Assembly (NCBI GenBank): GCA_045660845.1
Contig: JAZREO010000149.1
Coordinates: 1 to 64,000, forward strand
Length of the DNA: 64,000 bases
Direction: 5' to 3'
Source of the DNA: QAKW01 sp045660845
GTDB taxonomy: Bacteria; Bacillota; Clostridia; Oscillospirales; QAKW01
The notes under the pieces were generated by a model that had not been told where the DNA came from, made no database searches, and saw only the letters and a program-made list of their open reading frames with translations. This document shows, in pieces, positions 8,210 through 16,322 of the stretch (position 1 is the stretch's first letter; each line of letters opens with the position of its first letter). A program made the position numbers and the translations under genes.

Positions 8210-8770
8210 TCAGATCACCTGATCGATCAAGCCATATTCCTTTGCCTGATCAGCAAACAACCAATGTTTCCGTTCCATATCTGCAGAAAGGTCTTCTGCC
8301 GAACGGTTGCAAAGAGAAGCCAGCAATTGATTGATTCGCTTTTTGGAGTTGAGCAGATGCTCAGTCTCCAGTTCAATATCAGACGCTTGCCCGAAAGTGC
8401 GGTCCCGGCTTACCTGAGTCAGCATAATCTCACTATTGGCATATGCCTTTCTCTTTCCTTTTTCACCGCCGGCAAGCAACAGTGCAGAAAGTCCGTGTGC
8501 TTTGCCGACGCAGACAGTCTCCACCGGGCAGGTGATATTTTTCATTACATCATAGACCGCAAGAATTTCTGTTTCACTGCCGCCGGAGGAATTGATATAT
8601 AAGGTGATCGGAGCAGCCGCATCCTCCTCAGCAAGATAAAGCAGCTTTGCAATGATCTCGCAGGAAGCTTTTTCATCCAGTTGACCAAAAGCCAGTACCT
8701 TGCGAGAGTCCAGCAAACTTGCACTCAGATTTTCGATCCCGCCGTTTACACTAAAAATAGGTTCATTCAT
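8210..8770 (-). CDS. ClpP-like protein lacking the catalytic triad
   Basis: The 186-residue protein aligns over its length to ClpP: LYINSSGG (residues 58-64), GGEKGKR (101-107), a handle region, and the EYGLID ending. An ungapped comparison with the GMAASMGA block gives GKAHGLSA (89-96), so the nucleophile Ser is Gly93. The IMIHQP His is Thr118 (IMLTQV), and the third triad Asp falls on Lys168. It therefore cannot be an ordinary serine peptidase. Plastid and cyanobacterial ClpR subunits are the known precedent for triad-less ClpP in a mixed ring. It stands alone, without a clpX neighbour. A role as a regulatory ring subunit or scaffold is inference. Confidence 0.85.
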   Translation of the reverse strand: MNEPIFSVNGGIENLSASLLDSRKVLAFGQLDEKASCEIIAKLLYLAEEDAAAPITLYINSSGGSETEILAVYDVMKNITCPVETVCVGKAHGLSALLLAGGEKGKRKAYANSEIMLTQVSRDRTFGQASDIELETEHLLNSKKRINQLLASLCNRSAEDLSADMERKHWLFADQAKEYGLIDQVI

Positions 8771-8818
8771 TTTATAATCTCCTTTGATACTATCATCGGC
8801 ATCATTTCGCCCTGTTAA

Positions 8819-9436
8819 TCAATTAGATTGAGCGTTAACCTCTGCCAATGTTGAATTTTTTGAAAGAAAGAAGTTCCCGGTGATCAACGCTCTCAGTTCG
8901 TCATCGCAAACAATAACGTTTTTTTCGCCTTTATAAGTAAAAGATAACGTAAACTGCTGCGTCATCGTCTCGACGCCGCCATCCTGCTTAGCAAGGGCAA
9001 GCATCATTTCCTGGATCAAGATGATTCCATTTTCATCCCCATCCTCCAATTTGCTCACCAGTTCCTCATCTGTCAGCGCTAAATTCAGGATCAGTGCCGA
9101 AACATTAGTATACATTTTTTGAACATTGGGCATGGTGAATTCTACCGTCATCCGGTTATTTTCATAGGATTTCACCGCATAGGTTATATCCGTATAGAGA
9201 AGGCGATAAAGCTCGATATACTTCTCGTCATTAAAAATATCGTCCAGATAAACATAGAGGGTTTTATCGGGAAATTCAGTCAGCAGAGCTGACATCGCTT
9301 CTCGATCATAGATTTTCAAAGCATCTGTGAACTGTGCCAGGGTCGATTCAGCATCCTCTTGGGAAACCGATGCCTTGCAACCGCAGAACGACAGCAACAA
9401 AACAATGGTAGTCAATAATAGAAATACACGCTTCAT
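8819..9436 (-). CDS. Putative lipoprotein of unknown function
   Basis: The 205-residue protein has a lipoprotein-type signal: basic start, hydrophobic core and Cys20 after a glycine (SFCGC). The mature part is acidic and shows a repeated alpha/beta character with FTDALKIYDREAMSALL after the lipid site, reminiscent of small NTF2-like or DUF4878/DUF5105-type domains found in clostridial lipoproteins. I cannot assign the family firmly. It has its own region between the ClpP-like gene and the divergent cysteine-rich gene. Confidence 0.75.
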   Translation of the reverse strand: MKRVFLLLTTIVLLLSFCGCKASVSQEDAESTLAQFTDALKIYDREAMSALLTEFPDKTLYVYLDDIFNDEKYIELYRLLYTDITYAVKSYENNRMTVEFTMPNVQKMYTNVSALILNLALTDEELVSKLEDGDENGIILIQEMMLALAKQDGGVETMTQQFTLSFTYKGEKNVIVCDDELRALITGNFFLSKNSTLAEVNAQSN

Positions 9437-9503
9437 GATGGACTTCCTTTTAAGATTATGAGGTCAGTATAGCACAGCATGCGCGGATTTTCAATAAATT
9501 TTC

Positions 9504-9530
9504 ACGAAATAAAATTTCACACATAAAATA
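9504..9530 (+). promoter_or_regulatory. Candidate sigma-K promoter
   Basis: AC at 9504-9505, 16 bases, then CATAAAATA at 9522-9530 matches the sigma-K pattern (AC, 16-17 bases, CATANNNTA) exactly. It lies 29 bases before the start of the cysteine-rich gene at 9559, which has a TAAGGAGG ribosome site. Confidence 0.55.
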
Positions 9531-9558
9531 CAATAGACTATGCCATAAGGAGGTAACT

Positions 9559-10341
9559 ATGGATATCAACAATAATGAAAATGTCAATGTCCAAAACTTC
9601 GAAGACGAGATCTGCGTTAACGTACAGAAAATCTACGACACCTGTAAAGACAAGGACTGCCTGTCCGATATGCGCGTGTACTTAAGTTCCGGCGACCAGA
9701 CCCTCATCGACAATGCGGTAAATATCCGCGCCCGTAAATCGGAATTGGTCTGGACCTCTGTTGACCTGGAGGAGGTTCCCTTTAATAAAGGCTTTTACGG
9801 TGTTGACATGATGTTTTACTTCAAGACGGATTTTGAGGTCTATACCGGCAACACCCGTCCCACCATCGTCGAGGGTCTTTCCTTCTTTAATAAAAAGGTC
9901 ATTCTTTACGGTAGCGAAGGCAGTACCACTACCTTCTCCTCTGCCTGCACCAATCCCTGCAATCCCGCTTGCACACTGCCCGGCAATCTGCCTGTTGCAG
10001 AAGTAGAGGTCGTGGATCCTATCGTTTTGAACACACGGATCATCAATCCCTCCTGCAATTGCTGCTGCTCGGAATGCGATACCCTGAATCTGCCGGAGTG
10101 CGTGGCGAACCTGTTCACCGAGGGTTTGACAGAAGTTGCAAACCGCAAGCTGGTGGTATCGCTGGGACTCTTCAGCGTGGTACGGATCGTACGGGATGTC
10201 CAGGTTCGGATCCCCGCATCCAAATTCTGCCTGCCGGAAAAAGAGTGTACCGGTCCCCAGGAGGAAGAACCCTGCAGCTTCTTTGAGCGTCTCAACTTCC
10301 CCACCAACGAATTTTTCCCGCCCGAAAACAGTAATTGCTGA
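9559..10341 (+). CDS. Cysteine-rich protein, possible spore coat or envelope component
   Basis: The 260-residue protein has no signal peptide or membrane segment. It begins with an Asn-rich head, then a domain with DEICVNVQKIYDTC and DKDCLSDMRVYL. The second half is rich in cysteine, with clusters ACTNPCNPACTLPG, SCNCCCSECD and near the C-terminus KECTGPQEEEPC. Such cysteine density in a soluble mother-cell-type protein suits disulfide cross-linking in a spore coat. The sigma-K-like promoter upstream fits the same idea. I know no characterised member. Function is inferred from composition and promoter only. Confidence 0.7.
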   Translation: MDINNNENVNVQNFEDEICVNVQKIYDTCKDKDCLSDMRVYLSSGDQTLIDNAVNIRARKSELVWTSVDLEEVPFNKGFYGVDMMFYFKTDFEVYTGNTRPTIVEGLSFFNKKVILYGSEGSTTTFSSACTNPCNPACTLPGNLPVAEVEVVDPIVLNTRIINPSCNCCCSECDTLNLPECVANLFTEGLTEVANRKLVVSLGLFSVVRIVRDVQVRIPASKFCLPEKECTGPQEEEPCSFFERLNFPTNEFFPPENSNC

Positions 10342-10346
10342 AAAAA

Positions 10347-10373
10347 GCCCGGAAATGCGCTGCATTTCCGGGC
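10347..10373. terminator. Intrinsic terminator between convergent genes
   Basis: GCCCGGAAATGC and GCATTTCCGGGC form a 12-bp stem with a three-base loop. It is flanked by A-run on the left and ATTTAATTT on the right, serving the plus-strand cysteine-rich gene and the minus-strand deaminase. Confidence 0.85.
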
Positions 10374-10380
10374 ATTTAAT

Positions 10381-10866
10381 TTAATAACCGAGCGTCCCAT
10401 CCAAAGATTCATCGTTTTTGATCCAGTCCTCCACAAGGAAAGAATGAAACTCATCCTTACTGTCCCGTACGATCACATCTTTAATGCCGGCGTTAATGAT
10501 CAGTCGCTTGCACATTGCGCAAGGGGCAGTGTTCTTGACATATTCGCCGGTATCCACCTCATGACCTACCAGATAAAGCGTGGAGTCAATCATATCTCGG
10601 CGGGCAGCAGAGATAATACAATTGGCTTCCGCATGGACCGAACGGCACAGCTCATAACGTTCGCCGCGGTTCACGCCCAGCTCTTGACGGATACACTTAC
10701 CGCAGTCATTGCAGTTTGCTCTGCCCCGAGGAGCACCATTATAGCCGGTGGAAACGATCTCATCATTCTTAACAATGATCGCACCAAACACACGGCGCAG
10801 GCAGGTTCCCCGACCGGTGGCAGCATCTGCCATATCCAGATAATAGTTTGTCTTATCCTTTCTCAT
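10381..10866 (-). CDS. comEB: dCMP deaminase (ComEB family)
   Basis: The 161-residue protein has the cytidine/deoxycytidylate deaminase zinc motifs: HAEANCI (about residues 73-79) with His and Glu, and APCAMCKR (about 108-115) with the two Cys ligands. An extra metal-type cluster NCNDCGKC lies before the active site, as in ComEB proteins. It converts dCMP to dUMP for thymidylate supply. The ATG at 10866 is preferred because GAGGT is seven bases upstream; the longer frame begins with a GTG inside that ribosome site. Confidence 0.93.
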   Translation of the reverse strand: MRKDKTNYYLDMADAATGRGTCLRRVFGAIIVKNDEIVSTGYNGAPRGRANCNDCGKCIRQELGVNRGERYELCRSVHAEANCIISAARRDMIDSTLYLVGHEVDTGEYVKNTAPCAMCKRLIINAGIKDVIVRDSKDEFHSFLVEDWIKNDESLDGTLGY

Positions 10867-10892
10867 GAACGGCACCTCATTACATCGTTTTT

Positions 10893-10921
10893 AAAAAAGG
10901 GACCCCAAGAGGTCCCTTTTT
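10893..10921. terminator. Intrinsic terminator after tRNA-Gly
   Basis: GGGACC (10899-10904) and GGTCCC (10911-10916) with flanking A and T runs form a hairpin active in both directions, just 3' of the minus-strand tRNA. Confidence 0.8.
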
Positions 10922-10929
10922 ATAATTGG

Positions 10930-11000
10930 AGCGGGTAATGGGAGTCGAACCCACCTATCAACCTTGGGAAGGTCGCATTCTACCGATGAACTATACCCGC
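10930..11000 (-). tRNA. tRNA-Gly (anticodon CCC)
   Basis: The 71-nt minus-strand sequence folds as a cloverleaf: acceptor GCGGGTA with TACCCGC, the GTTCGA T-loop, and a seven-base anticodon loop TTCCCAA giving CCC. The discriminator is T and CCA is not encoded. Confidence 0.95.
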
Positions 11001-11063
11001 ATTTCTTACTTTAAGAAGTATACACTTTTTCTTCCGGTTCGTCAAGGGGTTTTTATGAAAAAT

Positions 11064-11088
11064 CGGTGCCGGCAAACCACCGGCACCG
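11064..11088 (-). terminator. Intrinsic terminator of the transketolase operon
   Basis: CGGTGCCGG (11064-11072) and CCGGCACCG (11080-11088) form a GC-rich stem, followed on the minus strand by ATTTTTC, ten bases after the last transketolase gene. Confidence 0.85.
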
Positions 11089-11098
11089 AAATATCAAT

Positions 11099-12037
11099 TT
11101 ACTTTTTGAGAGAAACCGCGTATTTGGCTTTCTCTGCAATTCCTTCCGCATTGAGCTTGAAGAGATCCAGCAACTGCAGAGCGGGACCGCTCTTACCATA
11201 GCTATCTTCAACACCATGGCGGACAACAGGACAATTGCCCAACTCGCCGACAACTTCGCAGACAGCGCTGCCAAGACCACCGATGATGGAATGTTCCTCT
11301 GTCGTGACGATTGCGCCGCATTTTGCAGCATATTCCTTCACCAACTCTTGATCCAAGGGCTTGATGGAAGCCATATTGATCACAGCCGCATCAATGCCTT
11401 CTGCTTTCAGCAGATCAGCCGCCTGCAACGCACGCTCCACCATCAAACCGGTGGCAATGATGGCAACATCCTTACCCTCTTTCAGAACAACACCCTTACC
11501 GATCTCAAACTGATAATTCTCATCAAAGATGGAATCGATGGGCATTCTGCCAAAACGCAGATAAACAGGACCTTCATGCTCGATGGCTGCCTTTACGCAC
11601 AGACGTGCCTCAACAGGATCCGCCGGGTTCAAAACGACCATCCCGGGGATTGTACGCATCAGAGCCAGATCTTCGTTGCACTGATGGGTAGCGCCGTCTT
11701 CACCGACAGAGATACCGGCATGGGTAGCACCGATCTTTACATTCAGATGAGGATAACCGATGGAGTTGCGGACCTGCTCATAGGCACGACCGGCAGCAAA
11801 CATTGCAAAGCTGCTGGCAAAAACCGTCTTACCGGTGGCAGCCAGACCGGCAGCAACGCCCATCATATTTGCCTCAGCAATACCGCACTCAATAAAGCGC
11901 TCGGGATATTCCTTTTTAAAAATAGAGGTCTTGGTGGCCGCAGCAAGGTCTGCGTCCATAACATACAGATCATATTCCTCGGCAAACTCAACGAGAGCCT
12001 TGCCGTAGCTTTCTCTTGTCGCTTCTTTTATAGACAT
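11099..12037 (-). CDS. Transketolase, C-terminal subunit
   Basis: The 312-residue protein corresponds to the pyrimidine-binding and C-terminal domains of transketolase: DLYVMDADLA near residue 25, FIECGIAEANMMGVAAGLA (about 48-66) with the catalytic Glu of the thiamine-diphosphate site, and a Transketolase_C domain from about residue 180. With its partner it moves two-carbon units between sugar phosphates in the non-oxidative pentose phosphate pathway. It overlaps the N-terminal subunit gene by 10 bases, so the two halves are made together. Split transketolases are common in clostridia. Confidence 0.95.
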   Translation of the reverse strand: MSIKEATRESYGKALVEFAEEYDLYVMDADLAAATKTSIFKKEYPERFIECGIAEANMMGVAAGLAATGKTVFASSFAMFAAGRAYEQVRNSIGYPHLNVKIGATHAGISVGEDGATHQCNEDLALMRTIPGMVVLNPADPVEARLCVKAAIEHEGPVYLRFGRMPIDSIFDENYQFEIGKGVVLKEGKDVAIIATGLMVERALQAADLLKAEGIDAAVINMASIKPLDQELVKEYAAKCGAIVTTEEHSIIGGLGSAVCEVVGELGNCPVVRHGVEDSYGKSGPALQLLDLFKLNAEGIAEKAKYAVSLKK

Positions 12038-12864
12038 TTTGCAGCCTCCTTCAACTCATTGATCGCCTTTTCATAATCTTCATCGCCGGGGGCGGTGCCA
12101 TGCCAGCTAACCTGGTTTTCCATATAAGAGACGCCCTTACCCTTTACAGTCTTGGCGATGATCAGAGCAGGCTTGCCCTCCACCTTCTTAGCATCGGCGA
12201 ACGCCTTTTCGATGGATTCAAAATCATGACCGTCCATCTCAAAGACCTCCATGCCGAACGCCTTTGCTTTCTCGGCGATGGGAGCGCTGTTCATGACCTC
12301 GGCAACAGGACCGTCGATCTGCAGACCGTTATAGTCCACAACGATGCAAAGGTTGTCCAGTTTATAATGAGCAGCAAACATCAAAGCTTCCCAGACCTGA
12401 CCTTCTTCGATCTCGCCGTCGCCCAGGATCGTATAGACCCGATAGGATTTACCGGACTTCTTAGCAGAAAGTGCCATGCCGCAAGCAGCAGAAATGCCCT
12501 GACCCAAGGAACCGCTGGACATATCCACGCCGGGAATATGCTTCATATCGGGATGACCCTGCAGAATACTTCCGACATGACGGAAGGTGGGCAGGATCTC
12601 GGGATCAAAATAGCCGCGGCGCGCCAACGCGGAGTAAAGCGCAGGACAGGTATGACCCTTCGATAAAACAAAACGATCACGATCCGCCCAATCAGGGTTC
12701 TTGGGATCAATGTTCATTTCCACAAAATAAAGGTATGCAACAATATCGGCGATGGACAATGAGCCACCCGGATGACCGGATTTGGCACTATGGACTTCTT
12801 CAATAATGTCCATCCGAATGGTGTTTGCGTACTTTTTCAACTGCAAATTGACCTCTTCAATCAT
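12028..12864 (-). CDS. Transketolase, N-terminal subunit
   Basis: The 278-residue protein is the diphosphate-binding half: SAKSGHPGGSLSIADI (about residues 26-41), the GDGEIEEGQVWEA thiamine-diphosphate motif (about 147-159), and VSWHGTAPGDEDY near the end. It pairs with the downstream subunit to make the full enzyme. The ATG has GGAGG upstream. The 140-base gap to divergent rarA contains the promoters of both. Confidence 0.95.
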   Translation of the reverse strand: MIEEVNLQLKKYANTIRMDIIEEVHSAKSGHPGGSLSIADIVAYLYFVEMNIDPKNPDWADRDRFVLSKGHTCPALYSALARRGYFDPEILPTFRHVGSILQGHPDMKHIPGVDMSSGSLGQGISAACGMALSAKKSGKSYRVYTILGDGEIEEGQVWEALMFAAHYKLDNLCIVVDYNGLQIDGPVAEVMNSAPIAEKAKAFGMEVFEMDGHDFESIEKAFADAKKVEGKPALIIAKTVKGKGVSYMENQVSWHGTAPGDEDYEKAINELKEAAKCL

Positions 12865-12945
12865 TTGGAGAGCCTCCTTATTTTTATTTATGTCTATTTT
12901 ATACTGAGTTTAAGATAAAGTCAATGGAATTTGGGCAAAAAATGG

Positions 12946-12974
12946 TTGAATCATTATTTCGATTTTGTTATAAT
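12946..12974 (+). promoter_or_regulatory. Promoter of rarA-nth
   Basis: TTGAAT (12946-12951) and TATAAT (12969-12974) are separated by 17 bases, 32 bases before the rarA start codon. Confidence 0.75.
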
Positions 12975-13005
12975 GTTATAAATTACAGAAAGGAGGCGTT
13001 GAACC

Positions 13006-14265
13006 ATGCGCCCGCTATCTGATATATTACGCCCCCAAGCCATCGATGAAATGGTAGGGCAACGCCATCTTTTAGGAGAAGGCAAGTTGCTGCGTGCCAT
13101 CGCTGAGGGCAAAGAGATTCCCAATATGATCTTTTACGGACCCAGCGGTGTTGGAAAAACCACGCTGGCGCGGATCATCTCCAAAAAATCCGACCGCAAA
13201 TTATATAAACTGAACGCCACTACTGCCTCCATCAGCGATATCAAAGAGATCATTAACGACATCAACCCCTTCACCGCTCCCAACGGTATTCTACTCTATT
13301 TAGATGAGATCCAGTATTTCAATAAAAAGCAGCAACAATCGCTGCTGGAATTCATTGAAAACGGCAGTATTACGCTGATTGCATCTACCACTGAAAATCC
13401 TTATTTTTATGTCTATAACGCTATTTTGAGCCGATGCACCGTCTTTGAATTCAAACCGGTTTCCGCCAGCGACATGATCCCATTCATTAAAAGAGCCATC
13501 TCCTACTTAGAGGAGCAGCGTGGATTCTCCATTCAATATACTGAAGAGAGTTTAAAGCGGATCGCGTACGGATGCGGCGGGGATGTCAGAAAGTGTTGCA
13601 ACTGTATTGAGATCATCTCCCTGGCACTGACCCGCGAAGCGCCGACGATCACAGACGAAATGATCAGCGAGGCATCTCAGCGCAGTGGAAACCACTATGA
13701 TAAGGACGGCGACTATCATTATGATATCCTCTCCGCCCTTCAAAAGTCAATTCGTGGCTCAGACCCCGATGCGGCACTGGTCTACCTTGCCCGTCTGTTG
13801 GAAGCAGGCAACCTGATTTCCCCTTGCCGCCGCCTGATGGTCATTGCAGCTGAGGATATCGGTCTCGCCTATCCTCAGGCGATCTCCATCGTAAAAGCCT
13901 GTGTTGACTGTGCCCAGGCGCTGGGCTTACCGGAAGCGCGGATCCCCCTCGCCCAGGCAGTCATCTTATTGGCAACAGCGCCCAAGTCTAACTCCGCCAT
14001 CCTCGCTATCGATGAAGCAATGGCAGACGTCAGCAACGGAAAAGGGCAGGTTATTCCGTCCAATATTCAAGACCGTCATTACGGCGGCGCAGAAAAGCTG
14101 GGTCACGGAGACGGATATCTCTATCCCCATTCCTTCCCCAACCATTATGTGGAGCAAAATTATATGCCCTCCGACCTGAAGGGAAAGTATTACTACCAAT
14201 TTGGCGACAACAAATTGGAAAGCGCTTCCCGCGAATATTGGAACAAGATCAAGGAGAAGAAATGA
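13006..14265 (+). CDS. rarA: Replication-associated recombination protein A (AAA+ ATPase)
   Basis: The 419-residue protein has the RarA/MgsA/WRNIP1 order: an opening RPLSDILRPQAIDEMVGQ, Walker A GPSGVGKTT (about residues 46-54), Walker B LLYLDEIQYFNK (about 97-108), sensor STTENPYF, and a C-terminal tetramerisation part with AAEDIGLAYP and the PHSFPNHYVEQNYMP ending. It acts at stalled replication forks. AAAGGAGG precedes the ATG. nth overlaps its stop. Confidence 0.96.
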   Translation: MRPLSDILRPQAIDEMVGQRHLLGEGKLLRAIAEGKEIPNMIFYGPSGVGKTTLARIISKKSDRKLYKLNATTASISDIKEIINDINPFTAPNGILLYLDEIQYFNKKQQQSLLEFIENGSITLIASTTENPYFYVYNAILSRCTVFEFKPVSASDMIPFIKRAISYLEEQRGFSIQYTEESLKRIAYGCGGDVRKCCNCIEIISLALTREAPTITDEMISEASQRSGNHYDKDGDYHYDILSALQKSIRGSDPDAALVYLARLLEAGNLISPCRRLMVIAAEDIGLAYPQAISIVKACVDCAQALGLPEARIPLAQAVILLATAPKSNSAILAIDEAMADVSNGKGQVIPSNIQDRHYGGAEKLGHGDGYLYPHSFPNHYVEQNYMPSDLKGKYYYQFGDNKLESASREYWNKIKEKK

Positions 14266-14903
14266 GGAAAGCAGAAAAGATCCGCTTTATATTGGATGAA
14301 TTAGAGCGGCTGTATCCCACCGCAGAGTGTGCCCTCCATTACACACATCCCTATGAACTACTGATCGCTACAAGGCTTTCCGCCCAGTGCACCGATGAGC
14401 GTGTCAACAAAGTTACACCGGCGCTTTTTGCCAAATATCCAACGCTGGAAGCCTTTGCTGCAGCAGATTTTGAAGAACTTTGCGACATGGTTCACTCCTG
14501 CGGTTTTTACCGAGGAAAAGCCAAGAGCATCATTGAAATGAGTCAGCAAATCCTGGACCGTTTTGACGGAAAAGTCCCGGACAATATTGAAGACCTGACC
14601 AGCCTTTCCGGTGTGGGAAGAAAAACCGCAAACCTCATTTGCGGCGATATCTACGGTAAGCCGGCGATCATCGCGGACACCCATTGTATTCGCCTTTCCA
14701 ATCGATTGGCTCTTGCGTCCAGCACCAACCCGGAGATCGTGGAGCGCCAGCTCAAAGCTGCAATCCCGCCCGACCGGCAGACGAAATTCTGCCATAACCT
14801 CGTTCATCACGGACGGGCTGTCTGCGATGCGCGGAAGCCGGAATGTGCAAGTTGCCCTCTCACCTCTGTTTGTGGCCATTTCAAGAAATCAAAAAAGAAT
14901 TGA
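14262..14903 (+). CDS. nth: Endonuclease III (DNA glycosylase/AP lyase)
   Basis: The 213-residue protein has the helix-hairpin-helix LSGVGRKTANLI with the catalytic Lys (about residues 115-126), the catalytic Asp in ADTHCIRLSNRL, and the C-terminal iron-sulfur ligands in CDARKPECASCPLTSVC (C-X6-C-X2-C-X5-C). It removes oxidised pyrimidines and cuts abasic sites. I start at 14262, where ATG overlaps the rarA stop (ATGA) and GGAGAAG lies upstream; an earlier in-frame start lies inside rarA. Confidence 0.96.
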   Translation: MRKAEKIRFILDELERLYPTAECALHYTHPYELLIATRLSAQCTDERVNKVTPALFAKYPTLEAFAAADFEELCDMVHSCGFYRGKAKSIIEMSQQILDRFDGKVPDNIEDLTSLSGVGRKTANLICGDIYGKPAIIADTHCIRLSNRLALASSTNPEIVERQLKAAIPPDRQTKFCHNLVHHGRAVCDARKPECASCPLTSVCGHFKKSKKN

Positions 14904-14928
14904 CAACTATAATATATAATAATATAAT
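14900..14928 (+). promoter_or_regulatory. Consensus promoter of secD-secF
   Basis: TTGACA (14900-14905) and TATAAT (14923-14928) with a 17-base spacer form a full consensus sigma-A promoter; the -35 overlaps the nth stop codon. Confidence 0.85.
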
Positions 14929-14985
14929 TATATAGTGATTTTTTATACGGCGGCGGACTCCATCCCCGTCAACGAGGAGGTAAAA

Positions 14986-16320
14986 ATGAGACAGAGAAAA
15001 GCCAGCATCTGGCAAAAAGTATCCTTCTTTATTGTCGCTGTCATCATCCTTGCCATCGTGGCTTATACCGCTTTCGGCATCTACACCGAGCGGAGCAGCT
15101 ACATGCGCTTCGGCATCGACATTAAAGGCGGCGTAAGCGCCACATTCCAGTCGGCAGACGAAAATGTTGTTCCCACCGACGAACAGTTGGAATCCGCAAA
15201 GGCGATCATCGAGCTACGTCTGGACGGCAACAATATTTTAGACCGTACTGTAACTATTGATAAAGAGAACCACAGCGTTCTGGTAGAATTCCCCTGGCAG
15301 GCCGCCGAGGAAAATTATGATCCTGTTGCCGCCATTGAGGAGCTGGGCGAGACTGCTCAATTGACCTTTGCCATTGTGGAAGAGGTCAAGCACGGCACAG
15401 AGGGTGCCGTGGAATTCGAATATGAAGGCGGTCATGCCGACTATAAGATCGTCGAGAAATTTATGGACGGCTCCAAGGTTGCCAAGGCAGAGGCCGGTTA
15501 CCTGCAGGGCGAATATATCGTCACCCTGGACTTTGACGAAGAAGGTACCAAGATCTTCGGTGATACGACTTCCAAGCATGTAAACGATCTGATCGGTATC
15601 ATGATGGATGACACTCTGGTTAGCGTCGCCACGATCAGTACCGCCATTACAGAAGGTTCCGGCTACATCAGCGGAGACTTTACCGCTGACGAAACCAGAG
15701 ATCTGGCTGCAAAGATCAATTCCGGTGCCCTTCCCTTTGCCATGGAGTCCACCAACTATTCCGCAGTCAGCGCCACCATGGGTGCCCATGCGCTGAGCGT
15801 CATGCTTCTGGCAGGCTTGATCGCGCTCTGCATCATCATCTTATTCATGTGTATCTACTATCGCTTACCCGGTTTTGTTGCATCCATTACCCTGCTGCTC
15901 CAGACCGCCGGTCAGCTGCTGATCTTCCACTTGATGGGGCTGACCCTGACTCTGCCCGGTATCGCAGGTATCATCCTTTCCATCGGTATGGGTGTTGACT
16001 CCAACATCATTATTGCCGAGAGAATCAAGGAAGAGATCAACGCCGGCAAGACCCTAAAGGGTGCCATTTCTGCCGGTTATAACCGCGCTTTCTCTGCAGT
16101 TCTTGACTGTAATGTTACCACTGCCGCAGTGGGTCTGCTACTGATGTTCTTCGGCACCGGCTCTATGCTTTCCTTTGCATATACGCTGCTGATCGGTATT
16201 TTGCTGAACTTCGGTCTCTCGATCATTTCCAGCAAACTGATGCTGCAGTCTCTCTCCTGCTATAAGGTATTCAGCAATCCCAAGTTCTACGGCTATAAGA
16301 AAGCAAAGGAGGTAAAGTAA
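14986..16320 (+). CDS. secD: Protein translocase subunit SecD
   Basis: The 444-residue protein has one N-terminal helix (about residues 12-32), the FGIDIKGGVSATF motif, a large extracytoplasmic domain, and five C-terminal helices with LTLTLPGIAGIILSIGMGVD and NIIIAERIKEE, the RND-like signature of SecD. With SecF it uses the proton or sodium gradient to help release exported proteins. I start at 14986 because GAGGAGGT is five bases upstream; the longer frame adds 17 residues covering the promoter-proximal leader. Confidence 0.96.
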   Translation: MRQRKASIWQKVSFFIVAVIILAIVAYTAFGIYTERSSYMRFGIDIKGGVSATFQSADENVVPTDEQLESAKAIIELRLDGNNILDRTVTIDKENHSVLVEFPWQAAEENYDPVAAIEELGETAQLTFAIVEEVKHGTEGAVEFEYEGGHADYKIVEKFMDGSKVAKAEAGYLQGEYIVTLDFDEEGTKIFGDTTSKHVNDLIGIMMDDTLVSVATISTAITEGSGYISGDFTADETRDLAAKINSGALPFAMESTNYSAVSATMGAHALSVMLLAGLIALCIIILFMCIYYRLPGFVASITLLLQTAGQLLIFHLMGLTLTLPGIAGIILSIGMGVDSNIIIAERIKEEINAGKTLKGAISAGYNRAFSAVLDCNVTTAAVGLLLMFFGTGSMLSFAYTLLIGILLNFGLSIISSKLMLQSLSCYKVFSNPKFYGYKKAKEVK

Positions 16321-16322
16321 TC

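Noticed and set aside
9682..10365. Long minus-strand reading frame opposite the cysteine-rich gene
   Set aside because: It is a shadow frame: no ribosome site, no recognisable motif, and a composition that reflects the opposite strand. The plus-strand frame has a good ribosome site and terminator.
10930..11000. tRNA as an integration site for a mobile element
   Set aside because: No integrase gene, no repeated tRNA end and no change in gene character next to it, so nothing supports an att site.
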